Part shown: positions 7,475 through 14,845 of the stretch, piece after piece
How the letters are laid out: the number at the start of each line of letters is the position of its first letter
How positions within the stretch are numbered: the stretch's first letter is position 1
Notes under the pieces: model-generated
What the model saw: the letters and a program-made list of their open reading frames with translations, nothing else
Databases searched by the model: none
What the model was told of the DNA's origin: nothing
Made by a program: the position numbers and the translations under genes
Source: a virus
Length of the DNA: 21,902 bases
Virus record (IMG/VR): IMGVR_UViG_3300050821_010675
Coordinates: 1 to 21,902 of that record
Reading direction: 5' to 3' (one strand)

Positions 7475-8004
7475 CGGTTGCTCCAACGTAGAACGCGGAC
7501 ACGGCCCGAGTACCACGGATCGTTCAGGTTGACGGAAGAGAAGCGAGCGACGCCGCGCTCAGGGACAGAATCGATGAACTGACCATCGCCGAGATACGCG
7601 GCGACGTGGACGCGTCCTACCACGAGGACGTCGCCGGGGAGCAGAGCGTGGAGAGACCGCCACGAAGAGACCTCTTCGAACACCGCGAGATCACCTTGGC
7701 AGCCGTCCCACATTTCCGCCGCCAAGCATTCGCGATGCCCGTGAGCGCGATTGATGAGAGCAGAGCAGGTGAGCGCTGTGTACGGCGTGCCTTCGAGCGC
7801 CAGGAGTTCATCGATGAACGATTGGCTGCACGCTCCAGAGACCGTCACGGCAAAGACGGTGAGTAACCCGAAGAGAGCGAGGACGGCGCGGCGTAGACGC
7901 TGCCAGCGCGAGGCGTTGCAGATGATCACCGGCGCGAAGTCGGGATAAGTACGGTCGTACTTCAGCAGTTCGTCGATGGAAGTCATCGGGGACAAGCGCT
8001 TCAT
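7471..8004 (-). CDS. membrane-anchored endolysin, NlpC/P60-like
   Basis: 177 residues; ATG with a perfect GGAGGTTGAA site. Residues 1-37 are a cytoplasmic, basic-ended segment; 38-58 are a hydrophobic helix (VLALFGLLTVFAVTVSGA), probably a signal-anchor or signal-arrest-release element; 60-177 resemble an NlpC/P60 peptidase, with candidate catalytic Cys80 in LTCSALIN and His133 in RVHVAAYLGDGQFIDS, matching the CSG and HVGIYLG motifs of the family. It would cut peptide bonds of peptidoglycan. The long stretch before the anchor is unusual for a signal peptide. It lies between terminase and portal, not at the end of the late genes. Confidence 0.75.
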   Translation of the reverse strand: MKRLSPMTSIDELLKYDRTYPDFAPVIICNASRWQRLRRAVLALFGLLTVFAVTVSGACSQSFIDELLALEGTPYTALTCSALINRAHGHRECLAAEMWDGCQGDLAVFEEVSSWRSLHALLPGDVLVVGRVHVAAYLGDGQFIDSVPERGVARFSSVNLNDPWYSGRVRVLRWSNR

Positions 8005-8020
8005 TTCAACCTCCAGATTT

Positions 8021-8044
8021 ATCGTAGCAAGCACTTACTACGAT
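8021..8044. promoter_or_regulatory. 24-bp inverted repeat upstream of endolysin
   Basis: Arms ATCGTAGCAAG and CTTACTACGAT pair over 11 bp around a 2-base centre with one mismatch that is a G-T wobble as RNA. It abuts the endolysin ribosome site (GGAGG at about 8009-8013). It could be an operator or an RNA stem limiting early endolysin translation. No T run follows, so it is not a simple terminator. The remaining 8045-8136 holds nothing I recognise. Confidence 0.6.
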
Positions 8045-8136
8045 TACAGGTTCGCTCTGAAGTGGGGAAACGGCAAGTTGTTAGTGGACTTATAGGTTCC
8101 AAACGATTAGGCGAATGGAAGGCGATATTCCCCCGG

Positions 8137-10080
8137 TCAGCGCCATCCCTGCACCCATCCAGACCCCGAGTTACCGCGGCCCGAACCCCCAGATGACCCG
8201 CCAGAGCCGCCCGTAGCGCCCCCAGAGCCACCGCCGTCCGGCCCCGGCTCGACCGGCACGCGGAGCGCCGCGGCCATTTCCCCGAGCCGCCGGAGCGTCT
8301 GCTGGCCCAGAACGTAGAGCGCCGCGAGCGAATAGACTTCGAGGTCCAGCGCTTCGTTGCGCGCGCGCGTCTTCACGTACTCGCGGATCGTTCCCTTGCC
8401 GCGGCGGTACCGTCGGATCGCCTTCTCGGAGGTCAGCTGCGCGAGGTACTCGTCCTCGGCGAAGTCGGGGAGATGCATGTAGCCGGGTCCGGGTCCTGGG
8501 ATTTTCAGGCGCGCGAAGATTCGGTCCTTCGCCGTGTCGGTGCCGATGAGCCAGAGCCGAATTCGGTACGCGTTGTTCGTCGAGAACTTCCCGAGGATTT
8601 CCTTCCCGGCTTCGCTGCTGCCTTTGAGCGCGAAGATTTTCCTATGCTGGCGCGCGCGCACGAACCGATAGACGGAGTCAGTGTGCAGACCGCCGGAGTC
8701 GATCATCGTGACGGTGATATTCACCTTCTCCCCGGACGCGTGATCCCACGTCGAGAGCAGGAACGAATCAAGTTCGTTCCACACGGTCTCCTGCCCCGGA
8801 TCTCCGAAGCATTGCTGGTAGGCGATGAGCCAAGATTCTTCTTTCTCGCCCCAACCCTTCACAACCACTTCGAGACGGTCGCTCTGAACGTCGACGGCCG
8901 CTGTGAGCAACCCGACGCCGTCTGGGACTTCCGCCTGATATGGTTCGAGCCTCCCCTTCAGAGTGATCGCTTCGACGGAGTCGCCCTGCTCCTCCCAAGT
9001 CTCGGCAAGTCGGAGATTTACAAAAGCTTTCAGCTTCTCTGGATTGCCTTCTTTGTTGGCCTCGTGCCACTCCTGCGCGAGTTGAAACCAATTTTCGCGC
9101 CACGGTGAGTAGAGCGCGTTGATGTGGAACCCCACCACCGGCCGGTCGGGAAACTCCGCAACCCACTCGCCGCCGTTGAGCATTTGCTGTTTGTAGCGTT
9201 CGCTGATGAGCTTCGCGCACGCGGCAGCGGCGCATTTGTAGGCGACGCTCGCCGGGTCCACTTGCCCGTCGGCGTTTACGGCATACGATAGCCGGTACTC
9301 TTTCGTCGCCGGGTCCCTCCACCAGAGCACCTGCGACGCGGAGCAGAACGGACAGCGAACGTGGAAGCGCCGCATGTCGGACCGGAGGAAGTCGCGCTCG
9401 ATTGCGCTTATCCCTTTCGGCTTCGCTGGCGTTGAACCCTTGACGATTTTCCAGTCGGCGTAACCGTCCGTGCGGCGAGTGCCGATGGCCACGGGATCGC
9501 CCTCGCCGTCGACGTCTAGCGGGTAGCCGTCCACTTCATCGAAGAGAACAACGGGGACAGGATCTGAGCGGAGACCCGCGCCGGAGTTCGCGCCGGTGAG
9601 TTTAAGGAACCCGCCGGGAAATTCCTTCAGGGCGAGCGTGTTCCCCGCGCGCCGCGAAGTCGGCGGTTTTATTTTTTCGCGGAGCGCTGGGCAATTCTCG
9701 ATCATCGGAGTGATCCGCTTCTTTCCATAATCTTTGGCATTTTCTATCGTCGGCTGCACGATCATCAGCGGACGGGGATCGGCATCGATAAAATATCCGC
9801 AGATGTTGTTGAGCACAGCGTCGCTGTAGCCCACCTGCGTGCATTTCATGATCACCACCTCGTGAACGAGCGGGTCGATGATCACGTCCATGAGTTCTAT
9901 CTGAAACTTTTCGGGCTTGAATGGCCCAGGTCGTGAAGTCGTTCCTTTGGGAAGCACTCGATTGCGGATCGCCCACTCAGAGACGGTGAGATCGGGAGGC
10001 GGCTCATAGTGACGCCACGCACGCGCCAACATGTCGTTAAACTTCACCGCGCCAGATTGGTGAGTTTCTACTTGCGACAT
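8137..10080 (-). CDS. terminase large subunit, GpA family
   Basis: 647 residues; start ATG chosen because AGAGG lies upstream and it overlaps the HNH gene by 13 bases. It is the DNA-packaging motor and headful/cos nuclease. The ATPase part has the atypical Walker A region of GpA proteins ([10 protein letters not shown], 78-86) and Walker [12 protein letters not shown] (177-187); the CPFC and CAAAAC Cys pairs (243-288) suggest a zinc site. The nuclease part has [12 protein letters not shown] (394-405), MIDSGG (459-464), and a basic [20 protein letters not shown] segment near 561-580. The last 35 residues are a Gly/Ser-rich tail, probably the portal-binding end. Length is normal for the family. 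Confidence 0.96.
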   Translation of the reverse strand: MSQVETHQSGAVKFNDMLARAWRHYEPPPDLTVSEWAIRNRVLPKGTTSRPGPFKPEKFQIELMDVIIDPLVHEVVIMKCTQVGYSDAVLNNICGYFIDADPRPLMIVQPTIENAKDYGKKRITPMIENCPALREKIKPPTSRRAGNTLALKEFPGGFLKLTGANSGAGLRSDPVPVVLFDEVDGYPLDVDGEGDPVAIGTRRTDGYADWKIVKGSTPAKPKGISAIERDFLRSDMRRFHVRCPFCSASQVLWWRDPATKEYRLSYAVNADGQVDPASVAYKCAAAACAKLISERYKQQMLNGGEWVAEFPDRPVVGFHINALYSPWRENWFQLAQEWHEANKEGNPEKLKAFVNLRLAETWEEQGDSVEAITLKGRLEPYQAEVPDGVGLLTAAVDVQSDRLEVVVKGWGEKEESWLIAYQQCFGDPGQETVWNELDSFLLSTWDHASGEKVNITVTMIDSGGLHTDSVYRFVRARQHRKIFALKGSSEAGKEILGKFSTNNAYRIRLWLIGTDTAKDRIFARLKIPGPGPGYMHLPDFAEDEYLAQLTSEKAIRRYRRGKGTIREYVKTRARNEALDLEVYSLAALYVLGQQTLRRLGEMAAALRVPVEPGPDGGGSGGATGGSGGSSGGSGRGNSGSGWVQGWR

Positions 10081-10535
10081 CCTCGCCTCTGATTTCGAGC
10101 TTGCTGGGAGCGCGTAGCCCACCTGCAATTCGAAGTGTAGTAGTGGCCGTCGTTATCACGGCGGTCAAGAGAGCGCCCACGCGGACGTGTCCCCATGTCT
10201 GAGAAAAAAGCGGCGAAGGAGCGGAGCCATCGTGAACAAACTCGAATACCCCGTGCTCCATAAAATTTCCACGCGTTGCACCTTCGGTTCGTGCACCGCT
10301 GAATCATGGAGTCCCAGGAGTGGTACTCCCTCGAAAAACTCATCCCGTGAATGCGTCGGCTACATCCGCAGGACGATGTGTGCCCAGACAGAAGATTTGT
10401 CCCTGAGACCGTCCGGGGAGACGAGCCACAAGCGCACTGAACTTTCCATCGCGACTGGCGAAGCCGTGTGCTCGAATGGAACTTCAGGACACGTAGCCGT
10501 CCAAATTTCCTGCCCGTTAGATCACGCCTCAACAT
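10068..10535 (-). CDS. HNH-type (homing-like) endonuclease between terminase genes
   Basis: 155 residues; ATG with GGAGGTGA eight bases upstream. N-terminal [13 protein letters not shown], a Cys pattern (CACG and CGC), the central [12 protein letters not shown] and [11 protein letters not shown], and a C-terminal [19 protein letters not shown] are hallmarks of a widespread phage family related to HNH homing endonucleases. It overlaps small terminase by 14 bases at its start and large terminase by 13 at its end, so it is fully wired into the operon. It may cut DNA at terminase loci lacking it, or act in packaging as HNH proteins beside HK97-type terminases do. Which of these is not decided by sequence. 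Confidence 0.8.
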   Translation of the reverse strand: MLRRDLTGRKFGRLRVLKFHSSTRLRQSRWKVQCACGSSPRTVSGTNLLSGHTSSCGCSRRIHGMSFSREYHSWDSMIQRCTNRRCNAWKFYGARGIRVCSRWLRSFAAFFSDMGTRPRGRSLDRRDNDGHYYTSNCRWATRSQQARNQRRGCRK

Positions 10536-11007
10536 GAGTCTTCACCTCCCGTTTAGACAGCCCGAGCAGAGCTTCCTTTATGCCCTTTTCGACGATGGCG
10601 TGCGCCATGACGCGCGAGGTCAGTCCGAGCAGTTCTGGGGCGACGCGAGGGGGAACGGCCATCATCCTGGCTTTGGTTGTCAGGATCAGGTCCGTCATTT
10701 CCTTTTCCACGTCTTGGATCGCCACCAGCAGACCGCGCTCCTTCGCGAGTTCCATCTCGCGGAGATCGGCGTCGGCCCGGAGCAGGCGCACGCGTTCCTC
10801 GCGTTCGCCGACGAACCCTCCATCGAGCGTCGGGACGGCTTTCTTTTCGAGAGCGTTCTGCAGATACCTGATGTACCAGAGCATGCACTTCACAGGGTCG
10901 AATTGACCGCGGCCTTCCTTCGGAAGTCCCTCCTTCACTAGCTGGTGGACGCGCTGCTCCGTGAGGTTCAGCGCCTGCGCGATTTTGACGGCGTCTGCGG
11001 TTGGCAT
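10522..11007 (-). CDS. terminase small subunit, Nu1-like
   Basis: 161 residues from ATG four bases after the previous stop. The N-terminal helix-turn-helix ([28 protein letters not shown]) followed by [15 protein letters not shown] matches Nu1-type small terminase DNA-binding domains; the middle coiled coil ([24 protein letters not shown]) is used for oligomerisation and the C-terminal helix would contact the large subunit. It recognises the packaging site. The reading frame stays open upstream to 11238, but that extension overlaps another coding frame and has non-coding character. Confidence 0.88.
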   Translation of the reverse strand: MPTADAVKIAQALNLTEQRVHQLVKEGLPKEGRGQFDPVKCMLWYIRYLQNALEKKAVPTLDGGFVGEREERVRLLRADADLREMELAKERGLLVAIQDVEKEMTDLILTTKARMMAVPPRVAPELLGLTSRVMAHAIVEKGIKEALLGLSKREVKTHVEA

Positions 11008-11011
11008 GGGC

Positions 11012-11284
11012 CTATGCTTCGGATGACCTCTGGGTATCGCGACCCGCCCTGTAGCCCTTCCAGACGAAATTAAAATGCGCCTGACCGAGCGGCACGAGCG
11101 AGTACTCGAAGTTCGGAAAGCGCTTCTCCACCTGAGCGGCGACGGAGTCCAGATATTGGTTGATGGATTCCTCGGTGAAGGACATCCCTCTCCGCGCGTG
11201 GTATCGGAACAGTTGTGATCCCTGGTTGTTTTCGCCAAATACTCGGATGTTGATGACTCTGAACGACTGCTTTCCCTCGATGAT
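11012..11284 (-). CDS. 90-residue conserved-looking protein with no ordinary start codon
   Basis: The frame opens after a TAA and runs to TAG at 11012. It reads as a clean alpha/beta protein: EGKQSFRVINIRVFGENN, LFRYHARRGMSFTEESINQYL, DSVAAQVEKRFPNFEYSLVPL, FNFVWKGYRAG. No ATG, GTG or TTG occurs before the ATG at 11185, but coding-like sequence extends to about 11284, right after the methyltransferase stop, where AGGGAGGG precedes ACG-CTA-GTC-ATC-ATC. Either a rare ACG/ATC start is used, or the shorter 57-residue form from 11185 (GGAGAGGG directly upstream) is made, or one base has been lost. Function unknown. It fills the gap between the methyltransferase and the small terminase. Confidence 0.6.
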   Translation of the reverse strand: MIEGKQSFRVINIRVFGENNQGSQLFRYHARRGMSFTEESINQYLDSVAAQVEKRFPNFEYSLVPLGQAHFNFVWKGYRAGRDTQRSSEA

Positions 11285-11286
11285 GA

Positions 11287-12594
11287 CTAGCGTCCCTCCC
11301 TCTTCGCCTTATTTCCTGTGGCTTGTTCGTAGCGAGCAATAATCACGTCGCAGAACTTCGGCTCGAGTTCGCACACGTAAGCGAGCCGGCCGTTTTTCTC
11401 ACACGAGATGAGCGTCGAGCCGGAGCCGCCGAATGCGTCGAACACGAGATCGTTTTTCTTCGTCGAGTTGCGGAGCATTTTGTCTATGAGCGCGACCGGC
11501 TTCATCGTCGGATGGTCCTCGTTCTTTTTCGGCCGGGGGATTTTAACCACGGTCGTTTCGAGTTCCTGAACCTGCAGCTTCTCCCCGCGGATCTGATACC
11601 ACTGGTCGCCGAGCCGGAGCCGGTAGACGTTCGGCTCCACCTGGGTGAGCGGCGCTTCGAGCATGAACTCCGCGACGGTCGTCGCCTTGCGGTCGCCGTA
11701 CCATTTGTGCGAGCCGGTCGGTTTCCAGCCGTAGAGGATCGGCTCGTGCTGCCACTGGTAATCGGAGCGGCCGAGCACCAGCGCGTCCTTGCACCAGATC
11801 AAACAGCCGGAGAGCTTGAACCCTGCCTCCTTGAACGCGATCCGAAAATTCAGACCCTCAATGTCAGCGTGGCAAACGTAGACCGCCGCGCCGTCCTTCA
11901 GCACGCGGAACATGACGGAGTAAGCGCGCAGCAAAAACTTTCTGAACGGCGCGTCCTCCATGTCGTCGTTTTTGATCTTCCCGGCGCCTCCCTCGTAGTT
12001 CACGTTGTACGGCGGATCTGTGAACACCGCGTCCGCCTTCAGACCGGCGAAGAGCTTCTCGATGATGAACGGATCGGTGGAGTCGCCGCAGATGAGTTTG
12101 TGTTTGCCGAGCGCGATGACTTCGCCGGGGAAGGTGATCGGCTTCGCCGGAGTCTCCGGGATCGCGTCCTCCTCCGCGCCGGGGAGTAGACCGCCCTGCT
12201 CGATGTTGAGCAGCGCGTTTATTTCGTCGACGTCGAACCCCGTGCTCTCGAGATTGAATCCGAGCTTCGAGAGGTCGCCGAGTTCGAGCGCGAGCAGTTC
12301 CTCGTCCCACTCCGCCTCTTCATGCACGCGGTTGTCAGCGAGCCGGTAAGCCTTTACCTGCGCAGGGGAGAGGTCCACGGCCACGAGCACGGGAACTTCC
12401 TTCATGCCAAGCCGTAGAGCCGCGAGCAAACGCGTGTGGCCGACGATGATCACCGAATCTTTGTCGACTACAATCGGTTGCTTGAACCCAAAATCCTTGA
12501 TGGACGCGGCAACTTTGGCGATAGCGTCGTCGTTGTGCCGCGGGTTCCGTTTGTACGGAGTGATCTTCGAGACGTCCAACATCTGAATTTTCAT
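11287..12594 (-). CDS. ParB/sulfiredoxin domain - DNA methyltransferase fusion
   Basis: 435 residues; ATG with GAGAGGG upstream. Residues 8-75 are a ParB-like domain (NPRHNDDAI, FGFKQPIVV, VGHTRLLAALRLG). Residues 155-435 are a beta-class N6-adenine/N4-cytosine methyltransferase: catalytic TDPPYN at 192-197 precedes the S-adenosylmethionine motif FDAFGGSGST at 385-394, with HPTMKP at 361-366. It transfers a methyl group from S-adenosylmethionine to DNA. No restriction partner is adjacent, so protection against host restriction, or marking DNA before packaging given the terminase neighbour, is likely. The stretch 300-355 is an insert that varies among relatives. Confidence 0.93.
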   Translation of the reverse strand: MKIQMLDVSKITPYKRNPRHNDDAIAKVAASIKDFGFKQPIVVDKDSVIIVGHTRLLAALRLGMKEVPVLVAVDLSPAQVKAYRLADNRVHEEAEWDEELLALELGDLSKLGFNLESTGFDVDEINALLNIEQGGLLPGAEEDAIPETPAKPITFPGEVIALGKHKLICGDSTDPFIIEKLFAGLKADAVFTDPPYNVNYEGGAGKIKNDDMEDAPFRKFLLRAYSVMFRVLKDGAAVYVCHADIEGLNFRIAFKEAGFKLSGCLIWCKDALVLGRSDYQWQHEPILYGWKPTGSHKWYGDRKATTVAEFMLEAPLTQVEPNVYRLRLGDQWYQIRGEKLQVQELETTVVKIPRPKKNEDHPTMKPVALIDKMLRNSTKKNDLVFDAFGGSGSTLISCEKNGRLAYVCELEPKFCDVIIARYEQATGNKAKREGR

Positions 12595-12679
12595 GACAGC
12601 CCTCTCGGTCTGTTTTTTTCTTGCCCTGGCATCTCGAAAAATCGAATCCACCGCTGCATCTCGGACCCAGCGCGAAAAA

Positions 12680-13102
12680 CTAAACTAAAGTCCGCAAAAA
12701 AAACTCAGTCCCAGGGCATGCAACGCAATCGCCGTCACCCGCGATGGCGGCACGCACCGGCAGGGACCCAAACGAAAGCGAACCGTTAAGCCACCCTCCG
12801 AAGTGCGCTTTGCAAGGAGCAGTTGTGAGAAACACAGATGAACTCCCAGCCTTAAGACTCAGATCGTCAAAGCCAGTGCCATGCATCTCCCAACGGCCTG
12901 GTCCAGGCGCCGTTTGCGTTTGTGGAACACTCGGCTTCCAGCAGATGATGCCGTGAGTTCCAATCGTACCTCTGTTTGCTTTGAAGCACACCGGGCACAG
13001 GAACATGACGCCGTCGGCGTCAGCGATTGACTCGACATCTGTGTGGTAGAGATCACTTTTCATCAGCTTAAGAAACTGAGGTTCGAGTTCTTGAAGTCTC
13101 AT
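12680..13102 (-). CDS. conserved small phage protein with odd C-terminal extension
   Basis: 140 residues; ATGA overlap with the preceding gene. The first ~105 residues match a recurrent phage family of unknown function: LELEPQFL, DADGVMFLCPVCFKANRG, GTHGIICWKP, GPGRWEMHGTG, LSLKAGSSSVFLTTAPCKAHFGGWLNG. The CPVC pair suggests metal binding. In relatives the protein ends about there; here it runs another ~35 residues of unrelated sequence to TAG, past a run of eight T, which hints at a frameshift or loss of the original stop. No biochemical role known. Confidence 0.7.
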   Translation of the reverse strand: MRLQELEPQFLKLMKSDLYHTDVESIADADGVMFLCPVCFKANRGTIGTHGIICWKPSVPQTQTAPGPGRWEMHGTGFDDLSLKAGSSSVFLTTAPCKAHFGGWLNGSLSFGSLPVRAAIAGDGDCVACPGTEFFLRTLV

Positions 13103-13740
13103 AACGATCCCGCTTTCTTGAGGATTTCCTTCGTGAATTCCTCGGTGAAGATCGGCGCGAAGCGCTCGCCGATGACCTGCAGCATGGCGTTTTTTAAGTG
13201 GATGTGGATCGGGATTTTCGCGTTCGCTTTGAACGAGTAGATCAAAACCGTCGAGCCTTCCTGCTCGCCAGCGCCGACGCGTTGGAAAATGCCGACGTTC
13301 GGAATCAGGAAAGTTTTTTTGCGGCCCTTCCGATTGTCGAAACGCAAATTCGTGTAGCGCAGCGCCGTGGTGACCGATTCTGGAAAACTCGGCCGTGCGG
13401 CTTCGCCGGTGAGCGGTACTGCGATTTCTGGACCGGCGCTCGGCGCTTTGACGCCTCCCTCTTCGAGAAAACCGAGCAAGAGCGGCGCGCCTTGAATTTT
13501 CGTATCCACGCCGATGATCGCGGAGAGGTTCGACACGCGCGAGTACTGCAAAATCTTGATCCGATTCAGAATGAAGCGCTTCCTGACCTGCAGATCGGCG
13601 GCGACTTCCTTCTGGCCAGCGTCGACCGCTTCCTTCGCGGTTCGAGTGATCGCATTGTTCGTCGCGTATGGCAGCTGCCGGAGCACGGCCGCGGTGAGTT
13701 TCACGACCTGCTCGGCGTCAACGTCGACCGAAATTTTCAT
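13099..13740 (-). CDS. minor tail protein Z-like protein
   Basis: 213 residues; ATGA overlap supports this start over a much longer open frame. The N-terminal pattern (QLPYATNNAITRTAKEAVDAG, then LQVRKRFILNRIKI) matches lambda gpZ, whose start has AINRVASSA followed by KVRRKLVKERARL; the C-terminal half is beta-rich, with FRAN-like repeats of basic strands and a final helix. gpZ helps tail maturation and DNA positioning. Unlike in lambda, it is not beside FII and U but over 12 kb away, next to early micro-genes and the methyltransferase. Moderate confidence from pattern. Confidence 0.66.
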   Translation of the reverse strand: MKISVDVDAEQVVKLTAAVLRQLPYATNNAITRTAKEAVDAGQKEVAADLQVRKRFILNRIKILQYSRVSNLSAIIGVDTKIQGAPLLLGFLEEGGVKAPSAGPEIAVPLTGEAARPSFPESVTTALRYTNLRFDNRKGRKKTFLIPNVGIFQRVGAGEQEGSTVLIYSFKANAKIPIHIHLKNAMLQVIGERFAPIFTEEFTKEILKKAGSL

Positions 13741-13958
13741 AGAATCACCTCGTAGTTCACCCGGATGCGATTCGCCGCCCACGCGCCGGACAAACCGAGC
13801 CGGAGCATCTCGTGCAGCGTATCCTCGCGATTCGTAAAACGCTGCGCGAGCTTGATCTGGTACGTCACATCGAACGCCTGAGCGTTTCCCTTCGGAGCCA
13901 CAATCCAACACGGCGGAAAAGCGCCCACGTACTCGATAACCCACTTCTCTGCCGACAT
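13737..13958 (-). CDS. small protein upstream of gpZ-like gene
   Basis: 73 residues; ATG with AAGGGAG seven bases upstream. WVIEYVGAFPPCWIVAPKGN then AQAFDVTYQIKLAQRFTNREDTLHEMLRLG and RIRVNYEVIL suggest a small alpha/beta fold. No known family recognised. It ends in an ATGA overlap with the gpZ-like gene, so the two are probably made together. Confidence 0.65.
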   Translation of the reverse strand: MSAEKWVIEYVGAFPPCWIVAPKGNAQAFDVTYQIKLAQRFTNREDTLHEMLRLGLSGAWAANRIRVNYEVIL

Positions 13959-14044
13959 TCGTATCTCCCTTTTTTCCTGACTGGTAAAACGAGAACGATG
14001 ATGACAAAAGAGAGAGTGAGCCACACGTCGAAATACCTATGCAC
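13865..14044 (-). CDS. possible overlapping micro-gene with a membrane helix
   Basis: 59 residues from a GTG with GAGGAGGAAG upstream. Residues 3-24 contain a clear hydrophobic helix (VWLTLSFVIIVLVLPV) followed by basic residues, and this part lies in the 78-base gap between two genes. The rest overlaps the following gene in another frame and looks like shadow sequence. Small membrane proteins are common in this genome, so it may be real, but the overlap of 94 bases weakens the case. Confidence 0.33.
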   Translation of the reverse strand: MHRYFDVWLTLSFVIIVLVLPVRKKGRYECRQRSGLSSTWALFRRVGLWLRRETLRRSM

Positions 14045-14243
14045 GTGCTTCCTCCTCACCTTCCGATTCGACGAACAGCGGAACGCCGGGGACGATTTCC
14101 TTCAGAGCTTCCACCGCTCCCGCCGCCACTGCGTCCCGATTTGCTCGGGTGTCCGGCTTGCCGAGCATATTCAGGATCCCAGGGATGTCGATGTGGAGAT
14201 GCTGCTGATCGTCAACGTAGGCCCACGAGTTCAGAACTCTCAA
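14037..14243 (-). CDS. small conserved-looking phage protein
   Basis: 68 residues. The only in-frame start consistent with the protein is TTG, in a TTGA overlap with the previous stop. AYVDDQQHLHIDIPGILNMLG, then RANRDAVAAGAVEALKEIVP, then PLFVE forms a compact alpha/beta unit, ending in acidic residues. I have a sense of similar short phage proteins but no function. Translational coupling would explain the rare start. Confidence 0.55.
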   Translation of the reverse strand: MRVLNSWAYVDDQQHLHIDIPGILNMLGKPDTRANRDAVAAGAVEALKEIVPGVPLFVESEGEEEARA

Positions 14244-14446
14244 AATAGCCTCGGATTCTGTCGCTCTTTCGCGACTTTCGCTCTTTTTTTTGCTTGGGAT
14301 TTGCTGAGACCGTCAGCATCCACTTTCGGACCGTTCTCCAGACAATGCGCGAGCCGCCCATCAAAAACACGATGCTGAGTCGTGCGATTACAGGTGTTGC
14401 ACCAGTACGGAGCCTCAGTCGTAGCTTTGGGATAGTGGTGTGGCAT
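14240..14446 (-). CDS. small Cys-containing protein
   Basis: 68 residues; ATG with GTAGGAGAGG upstream. N-terminal WCNTCNRTTQHRVFDGRLAHC gives three or four possible metal ligands (CxxC plus His and Cys), and the C-terminal half is a basic helix (KSQAKKRAKVAKERQNP). This is a zinc-finger plus basic-tail layout common in phage nucleic-acid-binding micro-proteins. Function unknown. Confidence 0.65.
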   Translation of the reverse strand: MPHHYPKATTEAPYWCNTCNRTTQHRVFDGRLAHCLENGPKVDADGLSKSQAKKRAKVAKERQNPRLF

Positions 14447-14460
14447 CGCGCGCGCCTCTC

Positions 14461-14637
14461 CTACTTCGTCAGCGCGGCCGCGCCGCCGAACGTCAAAACC
14501 CAGAGCAAAATGAAAAACCCGCTAACGAAAACGTAGCCGCCGATTGTGACGTTGCGGTCCTTCGAGCCGTAATAGATCACCAGCCCGATGATCACAGCGA
14601 GGATGGGAATTAGGTACATCAGAGTGTGTTGGTTCAT
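14461..14637 (-). CDS. 58-residue two-helix membrane protein
   Basis: Starts with an ATGA overlap and AAAGGAG seven bases upstream. Two hydrophobic segments, about residues 6-23 (LMYLIPILAVIIGLVIYY) and 36-52 (YVFVSGFFILLWVLTF), are joined by a short polar basic loop (GSKDRNV), which by the positive-inside rule puts both ends outside. Two-helix proteins of this size include class II and III holins, but it is 6.5 kb from the endolysin, so a role in superinfection exclusion or membrane remodelling is as likely. Confidence 0.65.
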   Translation of the reverse strand: MNQHTLMYLIPILAVIIGLVIYYGSKDRNVTIGGYVFVSGFFILLWVLTFGGAAALTK

Positions 14638-14822
14638 TTCGAGTCTCCTTTTTTTTCTGAAGGTCTCACCGCATAAACTTTTTTGTGGTCCGTGCGCCGC
14701 GCGCCGAATTCGATTCGGAAAGCGATAGCGTCCTCCGGCGATTTGATCTGCGAGAGCCGGTACTCGCGCGCCTCTTCCAGCCAGCGCCTCTCCTGATCCC
14801 GATTAGCAATCCAGTCGACCAT
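14634..14822 (-). CDS. small helical protein, unknown
   Basis: 62 residues; highly charged and helical (IANRDQERRWLEEAREYRLSQ), then AIAFRIEFGARR and a basic end. The ribosome site is weak (AAAGGC). It follows the replication-initiator-like gene by 23 bases and ends in ATGA overlap with the membrane protein. No domain recognised. Confidence 0.55.
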   Translation of the reverse strand: MVDWIANRDQERRWLEEAREYRLSQIKSPEDAIAFRIEFGARRTDHKKVYAVRPSEKKGDSK

Positions 14823-14845
14823 TCGGTGCCTTTGCCTTTCCCTCG

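Noticed and set aside
6572-7582. 336-residue plus-strand open frame, plus several others (e.g. 2148-3062, 11323-12189, 17930-18805)
   Set aside because: They lie antisense to recognised minus-strand genes, have Arg/His-rich shadow composition and no ribosome sites; GC-rich sequence gives long antisense frames by chance.
10068-10535. Group I intron or interon remnant at the terminase junction
   Set aside because: Both terminase genes are intact and their frames are not interrupted; the HNH gene is free-standing.
11007-11238. 77-residue upstream extension of the small terminase frame
   Set aside because: Ser/Thr/Arg-rich shadow of the 11012-11284 frame; Nu1-type N-terminus begins at the ATG at 11007.
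13740-14007. 89-residue upstream extension of the gpZ-like frame
   Set aside because: It overlaps another gene in a different frame; the ATGA junction at 13740 is the natural start.
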